Shown piece after piece: positions 26,555 to 36,717 of a stretch of DNA of 64,000 bases. Below the pieces are notes generated by a model. The model ran no database searches. It had not been told where the DNA came from and saw nothing but the letters and a program-made list of their open reading frames with translations. Source of the stretch: Pseudomonas bubulae (GTDB lineage Bacteria > Pseudomonadota > Gammaproteobacteria > Pseudomonadales > Pseudomonadaceae); the NCBI RefSeq assembly GCF_900618535.1, contig NZ_UYJA01000003.1:682001-746000 (forward strand), read 5' to 3'. A program made the translations under genes and the position numbers. How positions within the stretch are numbered: the first letter of the stretch is position 1; each line of letters opens with the position of its first letter.

Positions 26555-27367
26555 TTAGCTCAATTCCAGCCAGATCGGCGCATGATCCGATGGTTTTTCC
26601 ATGCCACGCAGGTCGTAGTCCACACCCGCTGCCTTGATTCGTGGCACCAGCCCCTGGGAAGCAAGGATCACGTCAATGCGCAGGCCACGCTTGGGCTCAT
26701 CCTCAAAACCACGGCTGCGGTAATCGAACCAGCTGAAACGGTCGGCCACGTCCGGGTGCAGGTAGCGAAAGCTGTCCACCAGGCCCCAGCCCTTGAGACG
26801 TTCCAGCCACTCGCGTTCTTCCGGCAAAAAGCTGCACTTGCCGGTTTTCAGCCAGCGCTTGGCGTTGTCCGGGCCGATACCGATATCGCAGTCCTGCGGC
26901 GAGATATTGATATCGCCCATTACCACCAGTGGTTGTTCATTGCTGAACTGGCTTTCAAGCAGCTGCTGCAGGTCGCTGTAGAAACGCTGCTTGGCCGGGA
27001 ATTTGGTGGGGTGATCGCGGTTTTCGCCCTGTGGGAAGTAACCATTCATGATGGTCACCGGCTGGCCGTTTTCGTCAGCGAAAGTGCCCCAGATAAAACG
27101 CCGCTGGGCGTCATCTTCATCACCGGCAAAACCCTTGTGCAGCTCCAGAGGTGCCTGGCGCGAGAGCAGGGCGACCCCGTAATGGCCTTTTTGACCATGG
27201 AAGTGCACGTGATACCCCAGCGCTTCGATGTCGGCGATGGGGAACTGATCGTCATGGACCTTGGTTTCCTGCAGGCCGATCACGTCAGGCTGGTGTTTCT
27301 CGATCAGCGCTGCCAGCTGATGTGGCCGAGCGCGCAGGCCGTTGATGTTGAATGAAACGATTTTCAT
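26555..27367 (-). CDS. xthA: Exodeoxyribonuclease III
   Basis: A 270-residue member of the endonuclease/exonuclease/phosphatase family. It begins [14 protein letters not shown], has the metal-binding Glu in GLQETK, and has the [14 protein letters not shown] and KPSDHAPIW motifs containing the active-site Asp, Asn and His. It repairs DNA as an apurinic endonuclease and 3'-5' exonuclease. It is an ordinary-length family member, transcribed alone, and divergent from the GNAT gene at 27550. Confidence 0.93.
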   Translation of the reverse strand: MKIVSFNINGLRARPHQLAALIEKHQPDVIGLQETKVHDDQFPIADIEALGYHVHFHGQKGHYGVALLSRQAPLELHKGFAGDEDDAQRRFIWGTFADENGQPVTIMNGYFPQGENRDHPTKFPAKQRFYSDLQQLLESQFSNEQPLVVMGDINISPQDCDIGIGPDNAKRWLKTGKCSFLPEEREWLERLKGWGLVDSFRYLHPDVADRFSWFDYRSRGFEDEPKRGLRIDVILASQGLVPRIKAAGVDYDLRGMEKPSDHAPIWLELS

Positions 27368-27549
27368 GGGCGGGCAGTCCTGAACAAAACTGCGATGCTA
27401 GCGGACTGACGCTCTGGCTGCCAGCGTGCAGTGGGGCAAATGCACTGCTAACGTAGGATGCACTTGGCCATGATGGAACTGTTGTGGCCCTCGGGGGTTC
27501 GTACGCATTAGAAGCGCCGCTATCCAGGCCGCGCCGGGGAGTTGATCGC

Positions 27550-28200
27550 ATGACGCAAACGCCGAACGCCACCAGTCAGATCCAGTTGCTTGACAGTGGC
27601 TATTCAAGAGAAGCGCGCTCCTTGCTGTATCAGGCCTATCGCCATGAGCCGACATTCCGTTTTCTGTTCAACGCCGAGCGCAGCGGTTACGAACAACGGG
27701 TTCGCGCGACAGTGCGGGAGCTGGTCAGGCAACATTTTTTTCAGGACTTGCCGGCGCTGGGGTTGCTGGTCAATGACCGTCTGGTGGGCATTGCCCTGAT
27801 TGCCCCGCCGCAGCGGCGCCTGGGGATTACCGAAAGCTGGGCCTGGCAGTTGCGCATGGTGCTCAGTGCCGGGCTGAACTGCACGCGGCGGTATCTGGAC
27901 TATCACCAGGCAGTGCAGGCCTGCGTGCCGGGAGATGCCGTGCATATGCTGCCGTTGCTGGGTATTCATCCCGAATTCCAGGGTTTGCATTACGGTGAGC
28001 AGTTGCTTGAAGCAGTGCATAACTGGTGCGCCGAGGACGAGCACTCCGAAGGTGTGGTGCTCGACACCGGAAACCCGCATTACCTTGAATTCTACAAGCG
28101 CCAGGGCTATGTGGAGATCGGGGAAGTTGCGGTGGGGCCGGTGATAGAACATGTGTTCTTCCATGCCAATCCGCAGGTGTCACATACCGCAACGGTTTGA
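27550..28200 (+). CDS. GNAT-family N-acetyltransferase
   Basis: A 216-residue GNAT protein. The start ATG at 27550 follows a GGGGAG site, although the frame is open 22 codons further. The acetyl-CoA loop lies in LLGIHPEFQGLHYGEQLLE (about residues 137-155) and is followed by the GVVLDTGNPHYLEFYKRQGYVEIGE segment typical of beta5-alpha4. No substrate can be named. It lies 64 bp before tamA on the same strand and may share its transcript. Confidence 0.8.
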   Translation: MTQTPNATSQIQLLDSGYSREARSLLYQAYRHEPTFRFLFNAERSGYEQRVRATVRELVRQHFFQDLPALGLLVNDRLVGIALIAPPQRRLGITESWAWQLRMVLSAGLNCTRRYLDYHQAVQACVPGDAVHMLPLLGIHPEFQGLHYGEQLLEAVHNWCAEDEHSEGVVLDTGNPHYLEFYKRQGYVEIGEVAVGPVIEHVFFHANPQVSHTATV

Positions 28201-28264
28201 ACACGAACTTTTTGCCCGTTGACGCGCTCTATGAGCACCCCAGCCCGTGATAGCATCCGCGCCT

Positions 28265-29992
28265 ATGACGTTCCCAGGAAGATTTACCAGTGGTGTTGTC
28301 CTGCTGCTCAGCAGTTTTGCGGCGTGTGCCCAAAGCGAGTTGGTGGTCAAGGTCAAACCGGCAAACGACGCCCTCAAGGCCAACGTGGAAGGCTATATTG
28401 GCAGCCTCGGCGATCGTGACGAGAAAGCGCTTTTGCGTTTTCAACGTGGCGCGCAGGAGCAGGCCCTGAAAGCCTCCCAGGCCTTGGGTTACTACCAGCC
28501 CTCCATCGACGCCGAGGTCAAGCCCGGCGATCCGCCGCGTCTGGTGTTGAGCATCGATCCCGGCGAGCCGGTGCATCTGCGCAACGTCAACGTGCGCGTC
28601 GAAGGCCCGGCCGCTTCGCTGAAGGCCTTTCAGATACCGGCCAGCGATGATCTCAAACCCGGCGCGGTGCTCAATCAGGGCAACTACGAAGACGCCAAAC
28701 GCCTGATCCAGAACCGTGCCCTGCGTTACGGTTTTTTCAATGGTAAATTCACTCAGCATGAACTGCTGGTCGACCCCAAGGGCGGTTTTGCCGATATCAA
28801 TCTGGTCTACGAAAGCGGCCCGCGTTTTTTTCTCGGTAAAGTCAGTTTTGCCGGCGATGCACCCTTTGACCAGACCTTGCTGCAACGCATGGTGCCGTTT
28901 ACCCCGGATACCCCGTACGACTCGGAACTGGTTGCCGAACTTAACCAGAACCTGCAAAGCAGTGGCTACTTTGAAGTGGTGCGCGTCGATGCCGCACCCA
29001 GTACTGCGGTGGGGCAGGTGATCCCGGTCGACGTCGACCTGGAAACCCGCAAGCCGCGCACCATGACCCTGGGCCTGGGTTACTCGACCGATACCGGAGC
29101 CCGTGGCAAGGCCAGCTGGATGCGCCACTGGGGCAACCCGCGCGGTGACAGCTACGGCTTTGAATCCGAAATATCCCAGCCCAAGCAAAACGTCGGTGCC
29201 TGGTATGACATCCCGCTGGATCCACCGCTGACCGATAAACTGCGTCTTGCTGCGGGTTATCAAAACGAAGAAATCGCCAACACCGACACCTTGAGCAAGC
29301 TGCTCACGGTCGGCCCGGAGTGGCACAGCAAACTGGATAACGGCTGGACGCGCGTCATCTCGCTCAAATGGCAGCATGAAGAGTACCGCCTGGGCGATGA
29401 CTCGGGCCTGAGTACCTTGCTGATGCCGGGCGTCAGCTATTCGGTATTGCGCAGCGACAACCGCATCGACCCCAGTCACGGCTACAGTGTGACCACGGAT
29501 ATGCAGGTGGCCAAGCAAGGGTTGATGTCCGATACCAACCTGCTGCATGGCGATGTGCAGTTCAAGGCGTTGACCACCCTGTGGGAAAAACACCGCTTTT
29601 TGGGCCGGATCCAGTTTGGTGGCAGTGCCACCAACGGCTACAAATCGATTCCACCGTCCCTGCGCTTCTTCGCCGGTGGCGACCAGAGCGTGCGCGGTTA
29701 TGATTACCAGAGTCTGTCGCCGAAAAACTCCGAAGGTGATCGTATTGGCGGGCGCTACATGCTCGCGGGTAGCCTGGAATATCAATATCAGTTCGCCGAA
29801 AAGTGGCGCTGGGCGACCTTTGTCGACCAGGGCAATGCGTTCAACACACTGGACTTTCCGAGCCTGAAAACCGGGGTCGGCGTTGGTATTCGCTGGATCT
29901 CGCCGGTAGGCCCCATACGTCTGGATCTGGCCCATGCGCTGGATGACGATGGCGGTGTCCGTTTGCACTTTTCGATGGGGCCAGAACTGTGA
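28265..29992 (+). CDS. tamA: Translocation and assembly module outer-membrane protein TamA
   Basis: A 575-residue Omp85 protein. The signal peptide covers about residues 1-22 (ending FAACAQS); POTRA repeats follow to about residue 260, and a C-terminal 16-strand beta barrel begins near the TLGLGYSTDTGARG segment. The barrel contains the Omp85 signature FFAGGDQSVRGYDYQSL and ends in an aromatic-rich strand. With TamB it helps to insert autotransporters and other outer-membrane proteins and has been linked to phospholipid movement. A GTG at 28247 is possible but less likely. It overlaps tamB by 4 bp, so the pair is cotranslated. Confidence 0.94.
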   Translation: MTFPGRFTSGVVLLLSSFAACAQSELVVKVKPANDALKANVEGYIGSLGDRDEKALLRFQRGAQEQALKASQALGYYQPSIDAEVKPGDPPRLVLSIDPGEPVHLRNVNVRVEGPAASLKAFQIPASDDLKPGAVLNQGNYEDAKRLIQNRALRYGFFNGKFTQHELLVDPKGGFADINLVYESGPRFFLGKVSFAGDAPFDQTLLQRMVPFTPDTPYDSELVAELNQNLQSSGYFEVVRVDAAPSTAVGQVIPVDVDLETRKPRTMTLGLGYSTDTGARGKASWMRHWGNPRGDSYGFESEISQPKQNVGAWYDIPLDPPLTDKLRLAAGYQNEEIANTDTLSKLLTVGPEWHSKLDNGWTRVISLKWQHEEYRLGDDSGLSTLLMPGVSYSVLRSDNRIDPSHGYSVTTDMQVAKQGLMSDTNLLHGDVQFKALTTLWEKHRFLGRIQFGGSATNGYKSIPPSLRFFAGGDQSVRGYDYQSLSPKNSEGDRIGGRYMLAGSLEYQYQFAEKWRWATFVDQGNAFNTLDFPSLKTGVGVGIRWISPVGPIRLDLAHALDDDGGVRLHFSMGPEL

Positions 29993-32900
29993 TTCGTGGT
30001 TTGAAAATAGCCGGGCTGGTGCTGGTGGCGTTGGTGCTGCTGGCCGTTGTCAGTGTGGGCGTGATTCTGGGTACGCAAGCAGGCAGCCGCTGGGTGCTGG
30101 GGCAGGTACCGGGTTTGCAGGTGGAGAATTTTGCCGGGCGCCTGGGCGGCCAGTGGGGTGCCGATCATCTCTTGTGGGAGCAAGGCACCAGCCGGGTGGA
30201 GGTAAGCCGGCCGATCTTTGCCTGGTCGCCGGGCTGTCTGACCCGCATGACGCTATGTATCGATCAATTGCAGGCTGACGCCATCAGCCTGCAATTTCCG
30301 CCCAGTGAAGACAGCAGCAGCGGGCCGATCAGCCTGCCGGAGCTGAAATTGCCGCTGGCGATTGAAGTGGGTGTGGTCAAGGTCGGCAATGTACTGTTCA
30401 ACGGCATCGAGCAGCTCAAGGGCATGCAGATGTCGGCGCAGTGGACGGCCAAGGGCTTGCAGCTCGACTCGGTGCAGGTCGAGCGCGAAGACCTCAACGT
30501 TGAACTGTCCGGCCTGCTGCAACCCAATGGCGACTGGCCGTTGACCTTGCAAGGTAACGTCAGCCTGCCAGCTCCGGATGGCAAACCCCTGGCGATCGCG
30601 CTCAAGGTTGATGGCAATCTGCGTACTAGCTTGAACCTCAAGGCCGACACCACCGGTTATATCAATGCGCACCTGACGGGCGAGCTGCAGCCTTTGGCCG
30701 ACAACTTGCCGGCGCAATTGAAAATCACCGCCGAACCGTTCAAGGCCAGCCCCGATCTGCCGGACACCCTGGTGCTCAATCAGTTGTTGCTGACGGCCAA
30801 GGGCGACCTCAAGGACGGCTATGAATTGAATGGCAGCGCCCTGTTGCCTGCCGAAAAACAGCCAGTGAACCTGCAGCTCAAAGGCCGCGTGGATGCCAAG
30901 GGTGCGCAGATCGCTGCGCTGGACCTGACCGCCAACCCGCAGCAGCGCCTGAAACTGTCGGGGCAAGTGGACTGGCATGAAGGCTTGAGCGCCGAGGCCA
31001 AAATCGACTGGCTGGAGTTTCCCTGGCACAACCTGTATCCGCTGATCGACAAGCCTGATGTGGATTTGCGCACGTTTGTGGGTGAAGTGTCCTATCGCGA
31101 CGGTAATTATCTGGGCAACTTCAAGGCGGACCTTGATGGCCCGGCGGGCAAGTTCAGCCTCAGCAGCCCGTTCAGTGGCGATCTGGGCAAGGTCTTCCTG
31201 CCGCAGCTCAAACTGGTGGCCGGGCAGGGCAAAGCCGAGGGCCACGTCAATGTGCAGTTTGCCGATGGCGTGGTGTGGGACACGGCGCTGGACCTGAGTG
31301 CGCTCAACCCTGCGTATTGGGTGGCCGAGTTGCCGGGTACGCTGGCAGGCCCGTTGCGCAGCAAGGGTTCATTTAAAAACGAGCGTCTGGAGCTGGATGC
31401 CAATCTCGACCTCAAGGGCCGTTTGCGCGGCCTGCCTGCGGTGCTGCAAGCCAAGGCCCAGGGCGCCGGTGAGGCCTGGACCGTCAGTGCGCTGGATATT
31501 CGCCTGGGCGATAATCGCATCAATGGTAGCGCCAGTTTGCAGGAGCAAATCAAGGCCCAGCTTGATCTCAATATGCCGCGTCTGGGCCAGCTGTGGCCCG
31601 AACTGCGCGGTCAGCTCAAGGGCCGTGTCGATGTAGGCGGAACCCTCAAGGCACCGCAAGGCAAAGTGGCGCTCAATGGGCAGCAACTTGCGTTTGCCGA
31701 CAATCATCTGCAAAGCTTGACCCTGGATGCCAGCCTCGATCGCAACCAGCGTGGCCGCATCGACCTCAAGGGCAGCGGCATCCGCGCCGGTGACACCCAA
31801 CTGGGCGTGCTCACCGCCAACGGCAGTGGCGATATCAAGCGTCAGCAGCTCAAGCTGGATTTGCAAGGACCGTTGGTGCAACTGGGCCTGGCCGTGGATG
31901 GCGGCCTGGACAAAGGCAACTGGCGCGGGCGACTGGCCAGTGGCGACGTCAAGGCCGGCGGCCAGGCCTGGGTGCTGCAAAACCCGGCACGGCTGGAGCG
32001 CCTGGCCGATGGCCGGCTCAATCTGGGCGCGCAGTGCTGGCTCTCCGGCCCGGCGAGCTTGTGCAGCGAAGAGCAGCGCCTGGTGCCGGACCCGAAACTG
32101 CGTCTGCACCTCAAGCAGTTCCCCCTCGACAGCCTGGCTGAGTGGTTGCCCAAGGACTTCCAGTGGCAGGGCCAGCTCAATGCCGACTTGATGCTGGACT
32201 TGCCTGCCAGCGGGCCTAAAGGCCAGGTGGTGGTGGATGCCAGTGGTGGCACGTTGCGCTTCAAAGACAAGGGCCAGTGGCTGGACTTCCCATACCAGGC
32301 GTTCAAGCTGACCAGCAACCTGACCCCTAACCGGGTTGAATCGCGGCTTGATTTCGATGGTGGCAAGCTGGGGCAGTTGATGCTGGCAGCGCGGATCAAT
32401 CCGCTGCCCAAAAGCAAACCTGTTACCGGTGAATTCCGTCTCACCGGGCTGGATGTGTCGATGATTCGTCCGTTTGCGCCGATGGTGGAAAAACTCACCG
32501 GCCAGCTCAACGGCTCTGGCACGATATCGGGTGCTTTGCTGTCGCCCCATGTCAACGGCAATGTGGCCCTGACCGGCGGTGAAATCTCGGGGCCGGAGCT
32601 GCCGACCAACTTCGAGAATGTGCAGCTTTCGCTGGCCATCAACGGCGAAACGGCGCAGATCAATGGCGGCTGGACCAGCGGCGAAAAGGGCCAGGGCAGC
32701 GTCAGCGGCAATGTGGCCTGGGGTCAGGCAGTGGCGGTCAATGTGCTGGTCAAGGGCAACAACCTGCCGGTGACGGTCGAGCCTTATGCCAAGCTGGAAG
32801 TCGCCCCGGACCTGAAAATCTCCCTCAACCCCGACAACACCCTGTTGATCGCCGGTAGGGTGAACGTGCCCAAGGGTGAAATCGTGGTACGGGAATTGCC

Positions 32901-33663
32901 ACCCTCGACGGTCAAGGTGTCAGATGACACGGTGATTGTGGGCCAGCAGACGACGGGTGAAGCCGCGCCGATGCAGGTCGACATGGATATCACCGTGGTG
33001 GTGGGGCAGGAGTTGCTGACATTCTCCGGCTTTGGCCTGAACGCCGATCTGGCGGGGCAGGTGCATATTGGCAACGACATGGACACCCGTGGCGAGCTGC
33101 GCCTCAATAACGGTCGCTACCGTGCCTATGGCCAGAAGCTGACCATACGCCGTGCGCGTTTGCTGTTCGCCGGGCCGATTGACCAGCCTTATCTGGATAT
33201 CGAAGCGGTCCGCCAGACCGACGACGTGATTGCCGGGATTCGCCTGACAGGCAGTGCGGAACAGCCCACTACGCAAATCTTCTCGGAACCGGCCATGAGC
33301 CAGGAACAGGCGTTGTCTTACCTGATCCTTGGGCGTCCGCTGACGGGTACCGGGGAAGATGAAAACCTGCTGGCGCAGGCGGCGCTGGGCCTGGGCCTGA
33401 TGGGCAGTTCGGGGATTACCACCAGCCTGGCCAACCACCTGGGGATCAAGGATTTTGAGCTTGATACCGAAGGCACCGGCAACAGCACTGCAGTGGTGGC
33501 CAGTGGCAAGATCAACGAGCGGCTGAGCGTACGCTATGGTGTGGGTGTGTTTGAACCTGCCAGTACCATTGCCCTGCGCTACAAACTGAGCAAGCGTGTG
33601 TATGTCGAAGTAGCCAGCGGTTTTGCCAGCTCGCTGGATATCTTCTACAAACGGGATTTCTGA
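29989..33663 (+). CDS. tamB: Translocation and assembly module inner-membrane protein TamB
   Basis: A 1224-residue AsmA/TamB-family protein anchored by one N-terminal membrane segment (LVLVALVLLAVVSVGVIL, about residues 8-25). The body is a long run of beta-taco repeats forming a hydrophobic groove across the periplasm. The C-terminal DUF490 domain has MQVDMDITVVVGQEL and ELRLNNGRYRAYGQKLTI, and the gene ends in a YKLSKRVYVEVASG segment like a final barrel-interacting strand. It starts with GTG inside the last codons of tamA. Normal length for Pseudomonas TamB. Confidence 0.94.
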   Translation: MIRGLKIAGLVLVALVLLAVVSVGVILGTQAGSRWVLGQVPGLQVENFAGRLGGQWGADHLLWEQGTSRVEVSRPIFAWSPGCLTRMTLCIDQLQADAISLQFPPSEDSSSGPISLPELKLPLAIEVGVVKVGNVLFNGIEQLKGMQMSAQWTAKGLQLDSVQVEREDLNVELSGLLQPNGDWPLTLQGNVSLPAPDGKPLAIALKVDGNLRTSLNLKADTTGYINAHLTGELQPLADNLPAQLKITAEPFKASPDLPDTLVLNQLLLTAKGDLKDGYELNGSALLPAEKQPVNLQLKGRVDAKGAQIAALDLTANPQQRLKLSGQVDWHEGLSAEAKIDWLEFPWHNLYPLIDKPDVDLRTFVGEVSYRDGNYLGNFKADLDGPAGKFSLSSPFSGDLGKVFLPQLKLVAGQGKAEGHVNVQFADGVVWDTALDLSALNPAYWVAELPGTLAGPLRSKGSFKNERLELDANLDLKGRLRGLPAVLQAKAQGAGEAWTVSALDIRLGDNRINGSASLQEQIKAQLDLNMPRLGQLWPELRGQLKGRVDVGGTLKAPQGKVALNGQQLAFADNHLQSLTLDASLDRNQRGRIDLKGSGIRAGDTQLGVLTANGSGDIKRQQLKLDLQGPLVQLGLAVDGGLDKGNWRGRLASGDVKAGGQAWVLQNPARLERLADGRLNLGAQCWLSGPASLCSEEQRLVPDPKLRLHLKQFPLDSLAEWLPKDFQWQGQLNADLMLDLPASGPKGQVVVDASGGTLRFKDKGQWLDFPYQAFKLTSNLTPNRVESRLDFDGGKLGQLMLAARINPLPKSKPVTGEFRLTGLDVSMIRPFAPMVEKLTGQLNGSGTISGALLSPHVNGNVALTGGEISGPELPTNFENVQLSLAINGETAQINGGWTSGEKGQGSVSGNVAWGQAVAVNVLVKGNNLPVTVEPYAKLEVAPDLKISLNPDNTLLIAGRVNVPKGEIVVRELPPSTVKVSDDTVIVGQQTTGEAAPMQVDMDITVVVGQELLTFSGFGLNADLAGQVHIGNDMDTRGELRLNNGRYRAYGQKLTIRRARLLFAGPIDQPYLDIEAVRQTDDVIAGIRLTGSAEQPTTQIFSEPAMSQEQALSYLILGRPLTGTGEDENLLAQAALGLGLMGSSGITTSLANHLGIKDFELDTEGTGNSTAVVASGKINERLSVRYGVGVFEPASTIALRYKLSKRVYVEVASGFASSLDIFYKRDF

Positions 33664-33685
33664 CGTGCTGTGATATGACCTGATG

Positions 33686-33756
33686 GTGTGGGAGCGAGCC
33701 TGCTCGCGAAACAGGCGACGCGGTTTGCCTGTATCGCGAGCAGGCTCGCTCCCACA
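33686..33756. repeat. Inverted REP pair (BIME-like)
   Basis: GTGTGGGAGCGAGCCTGCTC with GCGA and its inverse (33734-33756) lie 24 bp apart, between the convergent tamB and aldo/keto reductase genes. It is the same family as 20676-20764. Confidence 0.85.
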
Positions 33757-33780
33757 GGATAGGGTAAAGGTAGTGCAGCC

Positions 33781-34776
33781 TCAGAGCGTGAGCTGCTTCA
33801 TCGTTGCTTCGGCATAGCGCAACCCGGCCACGGCGCTGGCCGGGAATATGCTTTCCAGTGCGGCCAGCTCGCTGGCGCTCAGCTTGACCTCCAGCGCTCC
33901 CACATTCTCCTGCAGATACTTGCGTTGCTTGGTGCCCGGAATCGGGATCAGGTAATCGCCCTGTGCCAGTACCCAGGCCAACGCCAGTTGCCCGGCCGTC
34001 ACGCCTTTTTCGGCAGCCAGGGTTTGCACTTGTTCGACCAACAGCAGGTTTTTGCCGAAGTTCTCACCTTGGAAACGGGGATTGAAACGGCGGAAATCGT
34101 CTGCGGCAAAATCGTCCACGGTTCTTAGCGCACCGGTCAAAAACCCCCGACCCAGCGGGCTGTAGGGCACAAAGGCAATGCCCAGGCGCTGACAGGCTTC
34201 AAGGCAACCGTTGCCTTCCTGGTCGCGGCTCCACAGCGAGTACTCACTTTGCAATGTGCTGATCGGATGCACTTTGTGCGCTCGCTCAAGGGTCGCCACC
34301 GAAGCCTCGCTCAGGCCCAGGTAACGCACCTTGCCTGCCTTGACCAGAGCTGACAGCGCGCCGACGGTTTCTTCAACCGGTACGTTCGGGTCCATGCGGT
34401 GCTGGTAGTACAGATCGAGCGTCTCAACCCCAAGGCGCTTGAGGCTGCCTTCGACGGCCTGGCGGATGTACTCGGGGCGACCATTTATGTCGCGAAAGGC
34501 CGGATTGGCCGGGTCGCGGACGATGCCGAATTTACTGGCCAGAAACACTTGCTCGCGTTTCCCGCGAATGGCCTGGCCAATCAGTTCTTCGTTGGTGTGT
34601 GGCCCATAAATGTCGGCGGTATCGAGCAGGTTGATGCCCAGTTCCAGAGCGTGGTGCAGGGTGGCCACGGCTTCGCGGGTGTCGCTACCGGTGGTGTAGA
34701 AGTCGGTCATGCCCATGCAGCCCAGGCCAATAGCGCTGACCTGAGGTCCGTCTTTACCCAGTTGGCGAGTGTGCAT
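33781..34776 (-). CDS. Aldo/keto reductase (YakC/AKR13-like)
   Basis: A 331-residue NADPH-dependent oxidoreductase with a TIM-barrel layout. The catalytic tetrad is visible as Asp in [11 protein letters not shown], Tyr in the same segment, Lys in VFLASKFG and His in YYQHRMD; the cofactor segment is [15 protein letters not shown]. It reduces aldehydes or ketones of unknown identity. It is divergent from a LysR gene across 111 bp, its probable regulator. Overall motif order fits plant-type and YakC-like AKRs with a typical length. Confidence 0.87.
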   Translation of the reverse strand: MHTRQLGKDGPQVSAIGLGCMGMTDFYTTGSDTREAVATLHHALELGINLLDTADIYGPHTNEELIGQAIRGKREQVFLASKFGIVRDPANPAFRDINGRPEYIRQAVEGSLKRLGVETLDLYYQHRMDPNVPVEETVGALSALVKAGKVRYLGLSEASVATLERAHKVHPISTLQSEYSLWSRDQEGNGCLEACQRLGIAFVPYSPLGRGFLTGALRTVDDFAADDFRRFNPRFQGENFGKNLLLVEQVQTLAAEKGVTAGQLALAWVLAQGDYLIPIPGTKQRKYLQENVGALEVKLSASELAALESIFPASAVAGLRYAEATMKQLTL

Positions 34777-34887
34777 GCGAGGTGCTCCTGAATGAGTGGG
34801 GTAGGGCTATTCTTCACCTCGACAGTGGCAAGATAAACAGGGTAAATACACCATCACTGTTCGTAATTTCTAAACAATGGAGGGGTT

Positions 34888-35793
34888 ATGGACCGTTTCA
34901 ACGCGATGCGGGTCTTCACTCGCATCGTTGAACTGGGCGGCTTTACCAAGGCTGCCGACAGTCTGCAATTACCTCGTGCATCGGTGACGGTGTTGATCAA
35001 GCAACTGGAAGCGCATTTGGGCGTGCAGCTGCTGCATCGCACCACTCGCCAGGTCAGTCCGACCCTGGACGGCGCGGCGTACTACCAGCGCTGCGTCAAC
35101 CTGCTGGATGATCTTGAAGATGCCGAAGGGCTGTTTCGCGGCAGCCAGCCCAAAGGCACGCTGCGGGTCGAGATGCCCGCTTCGGTGGGGCGTCTGGTGG
35201 TGTTGCCGGCCTTGCCGGAGTTCACGGACCGTTACCCGCAGATCGAACTGGAAATCGGCCTCAACGACCGCCCGGTGGACCTGATTCGGGAAGGTGTGGA
35301 TTGTGTGATCCGCGGTGGACTGACCATGGACGACTCCCTGGTGGCGCGGCCCCTGGTGCAGATGGATCAGGTGACATGCGCCAGCCCCGCCTATTTGCAA
35401 GCTCGCGGTGTACCGCAATCGCTCGAAGACCTGAGCGGGCATCAGGTGGTGGAATATTTCTCCAGCGCCTCGGGCAAGCGTTACGGGCTGGAATTCCAGG
35501 TCGATGATGAAGTGCGCCTCGTCGACTTGCCCAAGCGGCTTGCGGTCAACAGTGCCGAGGGGTATCTGGCGGCGTGTGTGGCGGGGTACGGGCTGGTGCA
35601 AACCCCCCATTACCATGTTGCGCAGCTGGTGCGCGAAGGGCGCCTGCAAGAAGTGCTCAGAGACTGTTTGCCACCGCGGCTGGCGTTAACAGCCTTATAT
35701 CCACACCATCGGCAATTGTCGCCGCGGGTACGTGTCTTTGTGGACTGGCTGGTGGACCTGTGTGCCCGGCCGGGGAGTGCCTTCAAACGTTAG
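34888..35793 (+). CDS. LysR-family regulator (CrgA-like)
   Basis: A 301-residue LysR regulator beginning MDRFNAMRVFTRIVELGGFTKAADSL, with the R-A-S-V-T recognition helix. The body (LRVEMPASVGRLVVLPALPEF and VDLIREGVDCVIRGG) belongs to the large CrgA/DmlR-like group that usually controls a divergent oxidoreductase. Here that neighbour is the aldo/keto reductase. Inducer unknown. A strong hairpin immediately follows the stop. Confidence 0.88.
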   Translation: MDRFNAMRVFTRIVELGGFTKAADSLQLPRASVTVLIKQLEAHLGVQLLHRTTRQVSPTLDGAAYYQRCVNLLDDLEDAEGLFRGSQPKGTLRVEMPASVGRLVVLPALPEFTDRYPQIELEIGLNDRPVDLIREGVDCVIRGGLTMDDSLVARPLVQMDQVTCASPAYLQARGVPQSLEDLSGHQVVEYFSSASGKRYGLEFQVDDEVRLVDLPKRLAVNSAEGYLAACVAGYGLVQTPHYHVAQLVREGRLQEVLRDCLPPRLALTALYPHHRQLSPRVRVFVDWLVDLCARPGSAFKR

Positions 35794-35794
35794 T

Positions 35795-35817
35795 CCGGGC
35801 CTGCAGGGCAGGCCCGG
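35795..35817 (+). terminator. Hairpin terminator after the LysR gene
   Basis: CCGGGCCTGC and GCAGGCCCGG pair around AGG directly after the stop codon. The stem is very stable, but the following T-run is weak. Confidence 0.65.
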
Positions 35818-35943
35818 GATGTTCGTTGGTGGCAGCCAAAAAGCTGGCTTGGCTGTAAGATGGGGCCCGATTTTTTCAATTTCTCCATGAAAACCGACCC
35901 GGTTGGCGGCTTTCGTATACGGACTTACTGTCAGGAACAGGTC

Positions 35944-36132
35944 ATGACCCCTTCGCAGCGCTTGAAATACTCGATTTTAATATCACTGGTGGTTCTGGGC
36001 ATCATGTTCGGCCTTTCTTACTTGCAAAACGCCGGCATGATCACCGAGAAGATGTTCCAGTACATCGCCATCGGTGTGGCCGTGGTCGTGGTTGTCATCA
36101 ACGGCGTCATGCGCCGCAAGACCAAGATCTAA
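35944..36132 (+). CDS. Small two-helix membrane protein
   Basis: A 62-residue protein starting MTPSQRLKYSILISLVVLG. Two hydrophobic segments (about residues 9-24 and 39-55) are joined by a short polar loop, and the C-terminus is basic (RRKTKI), placing that end in the cytoplasm. The frame is open upstream to 35860, but this ATG follows AGGAACAGG and gives a compact membrane protein. It ends overlapping the stop of the convergent Fur-like gene by 4 bp. Function unknown. Confidence 0.7.
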   Translation: MTPSQRLKYSILISLVVLGIMFGLSYLQNAGMITEKMFQYIAIGVAVVVVVINGVMRRKTKI

Positions 36133-36515
36133 GCTTCGATCTTGCCGGTCAAAACGGCTTCAGCCTGTGGATGCAGGCTGTAGCTCTTGTCGCTGTTGAG
36201 TACCACCACCCCTTCGCTGCACAGGCGCTTGAGTACCTCGCGCACACTCAAGAATGACAGCGGGATATCCAGCGCCTGCAAGTGGCTGTGCATGCCGCGC
36301 ACCCCCAGCCTGCGATCATTGCCTGCAGCCGTTAACAGCGCGTCAATGACCTTGAGCCGCACCAGGCTGGTACGCAGCCCGAAACACTTGAGCAGGTGGC
36401 GGATCCGTTCGTTGCCTTGCAAGGGCGCGAGCGCTTCCAGCAGCCCGGTATCGGGCTGAAAAGCGACTTCGCGATGCGGGTTTCTACCATCCGTTGGTAT
36501 TTGCTGGTTATGCAT
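36129..36515 (-). CDS. Fur-like winged-helix protein lacking the metal-binding domain
   Basis: A 128-residue protein. LLKCFGLRTSLVRLKVIDALL resembles the first helix of Fur (LKxxGLKxTxPRxxIL), and the later SFLSVREVLKRLCSEGVV resembles the Fur recognition helix and wing (ASVYRVLxxLxxxGLV). The C-terminal dimerisation domain and the zinc/iron His and Cys clusters are missing; full-length Fur is about 135-150 residues with two domains, whereas here the N-terminal 30 residues are extra and the second domain is gone. Pseudomonas genomes annotate such proteins as Fe2+/Zn2+ uptake regulators. Metal response is doubtful. Confidence 0.7.
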   Translation of the reverse strand: MHNQQIPTDGRNPHREVAFQPDTGLLEALAPLQGNERIRHLLKCFGLRTSLVRLKVIDALLTAAGNDRRLGVRGMHSHLQALDIPLSFLSVREVLKRLCSEGVVVLNSDKSYSLHPQAEAVLTGKIEA

Positions 36516-36717
36516 GCAAAAAACTCCTTTTCAGAGCCTGATCAGGAAAAGAAAAAAATGCTCTTACTTAACTAGACGAATGAGCGACAGAAATCATGAA
36601 CATTCAAATGTAGAAATTTTGTCGTGAATTCGTCTCAATCGCGTTTGCGACCAGTGTAGGCGGGGGTTTGGAGCGATTATTAAATTTTTTTAATCGTGAA
36701 GGGCATGCTCTGGCCCT

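Noticed and set aside
28229..29968. 579-codon open frame opposite tamA
   Set aside because: tamA has a signal peptide, POTRA and Omp85 motifs; the opposite frame has none.
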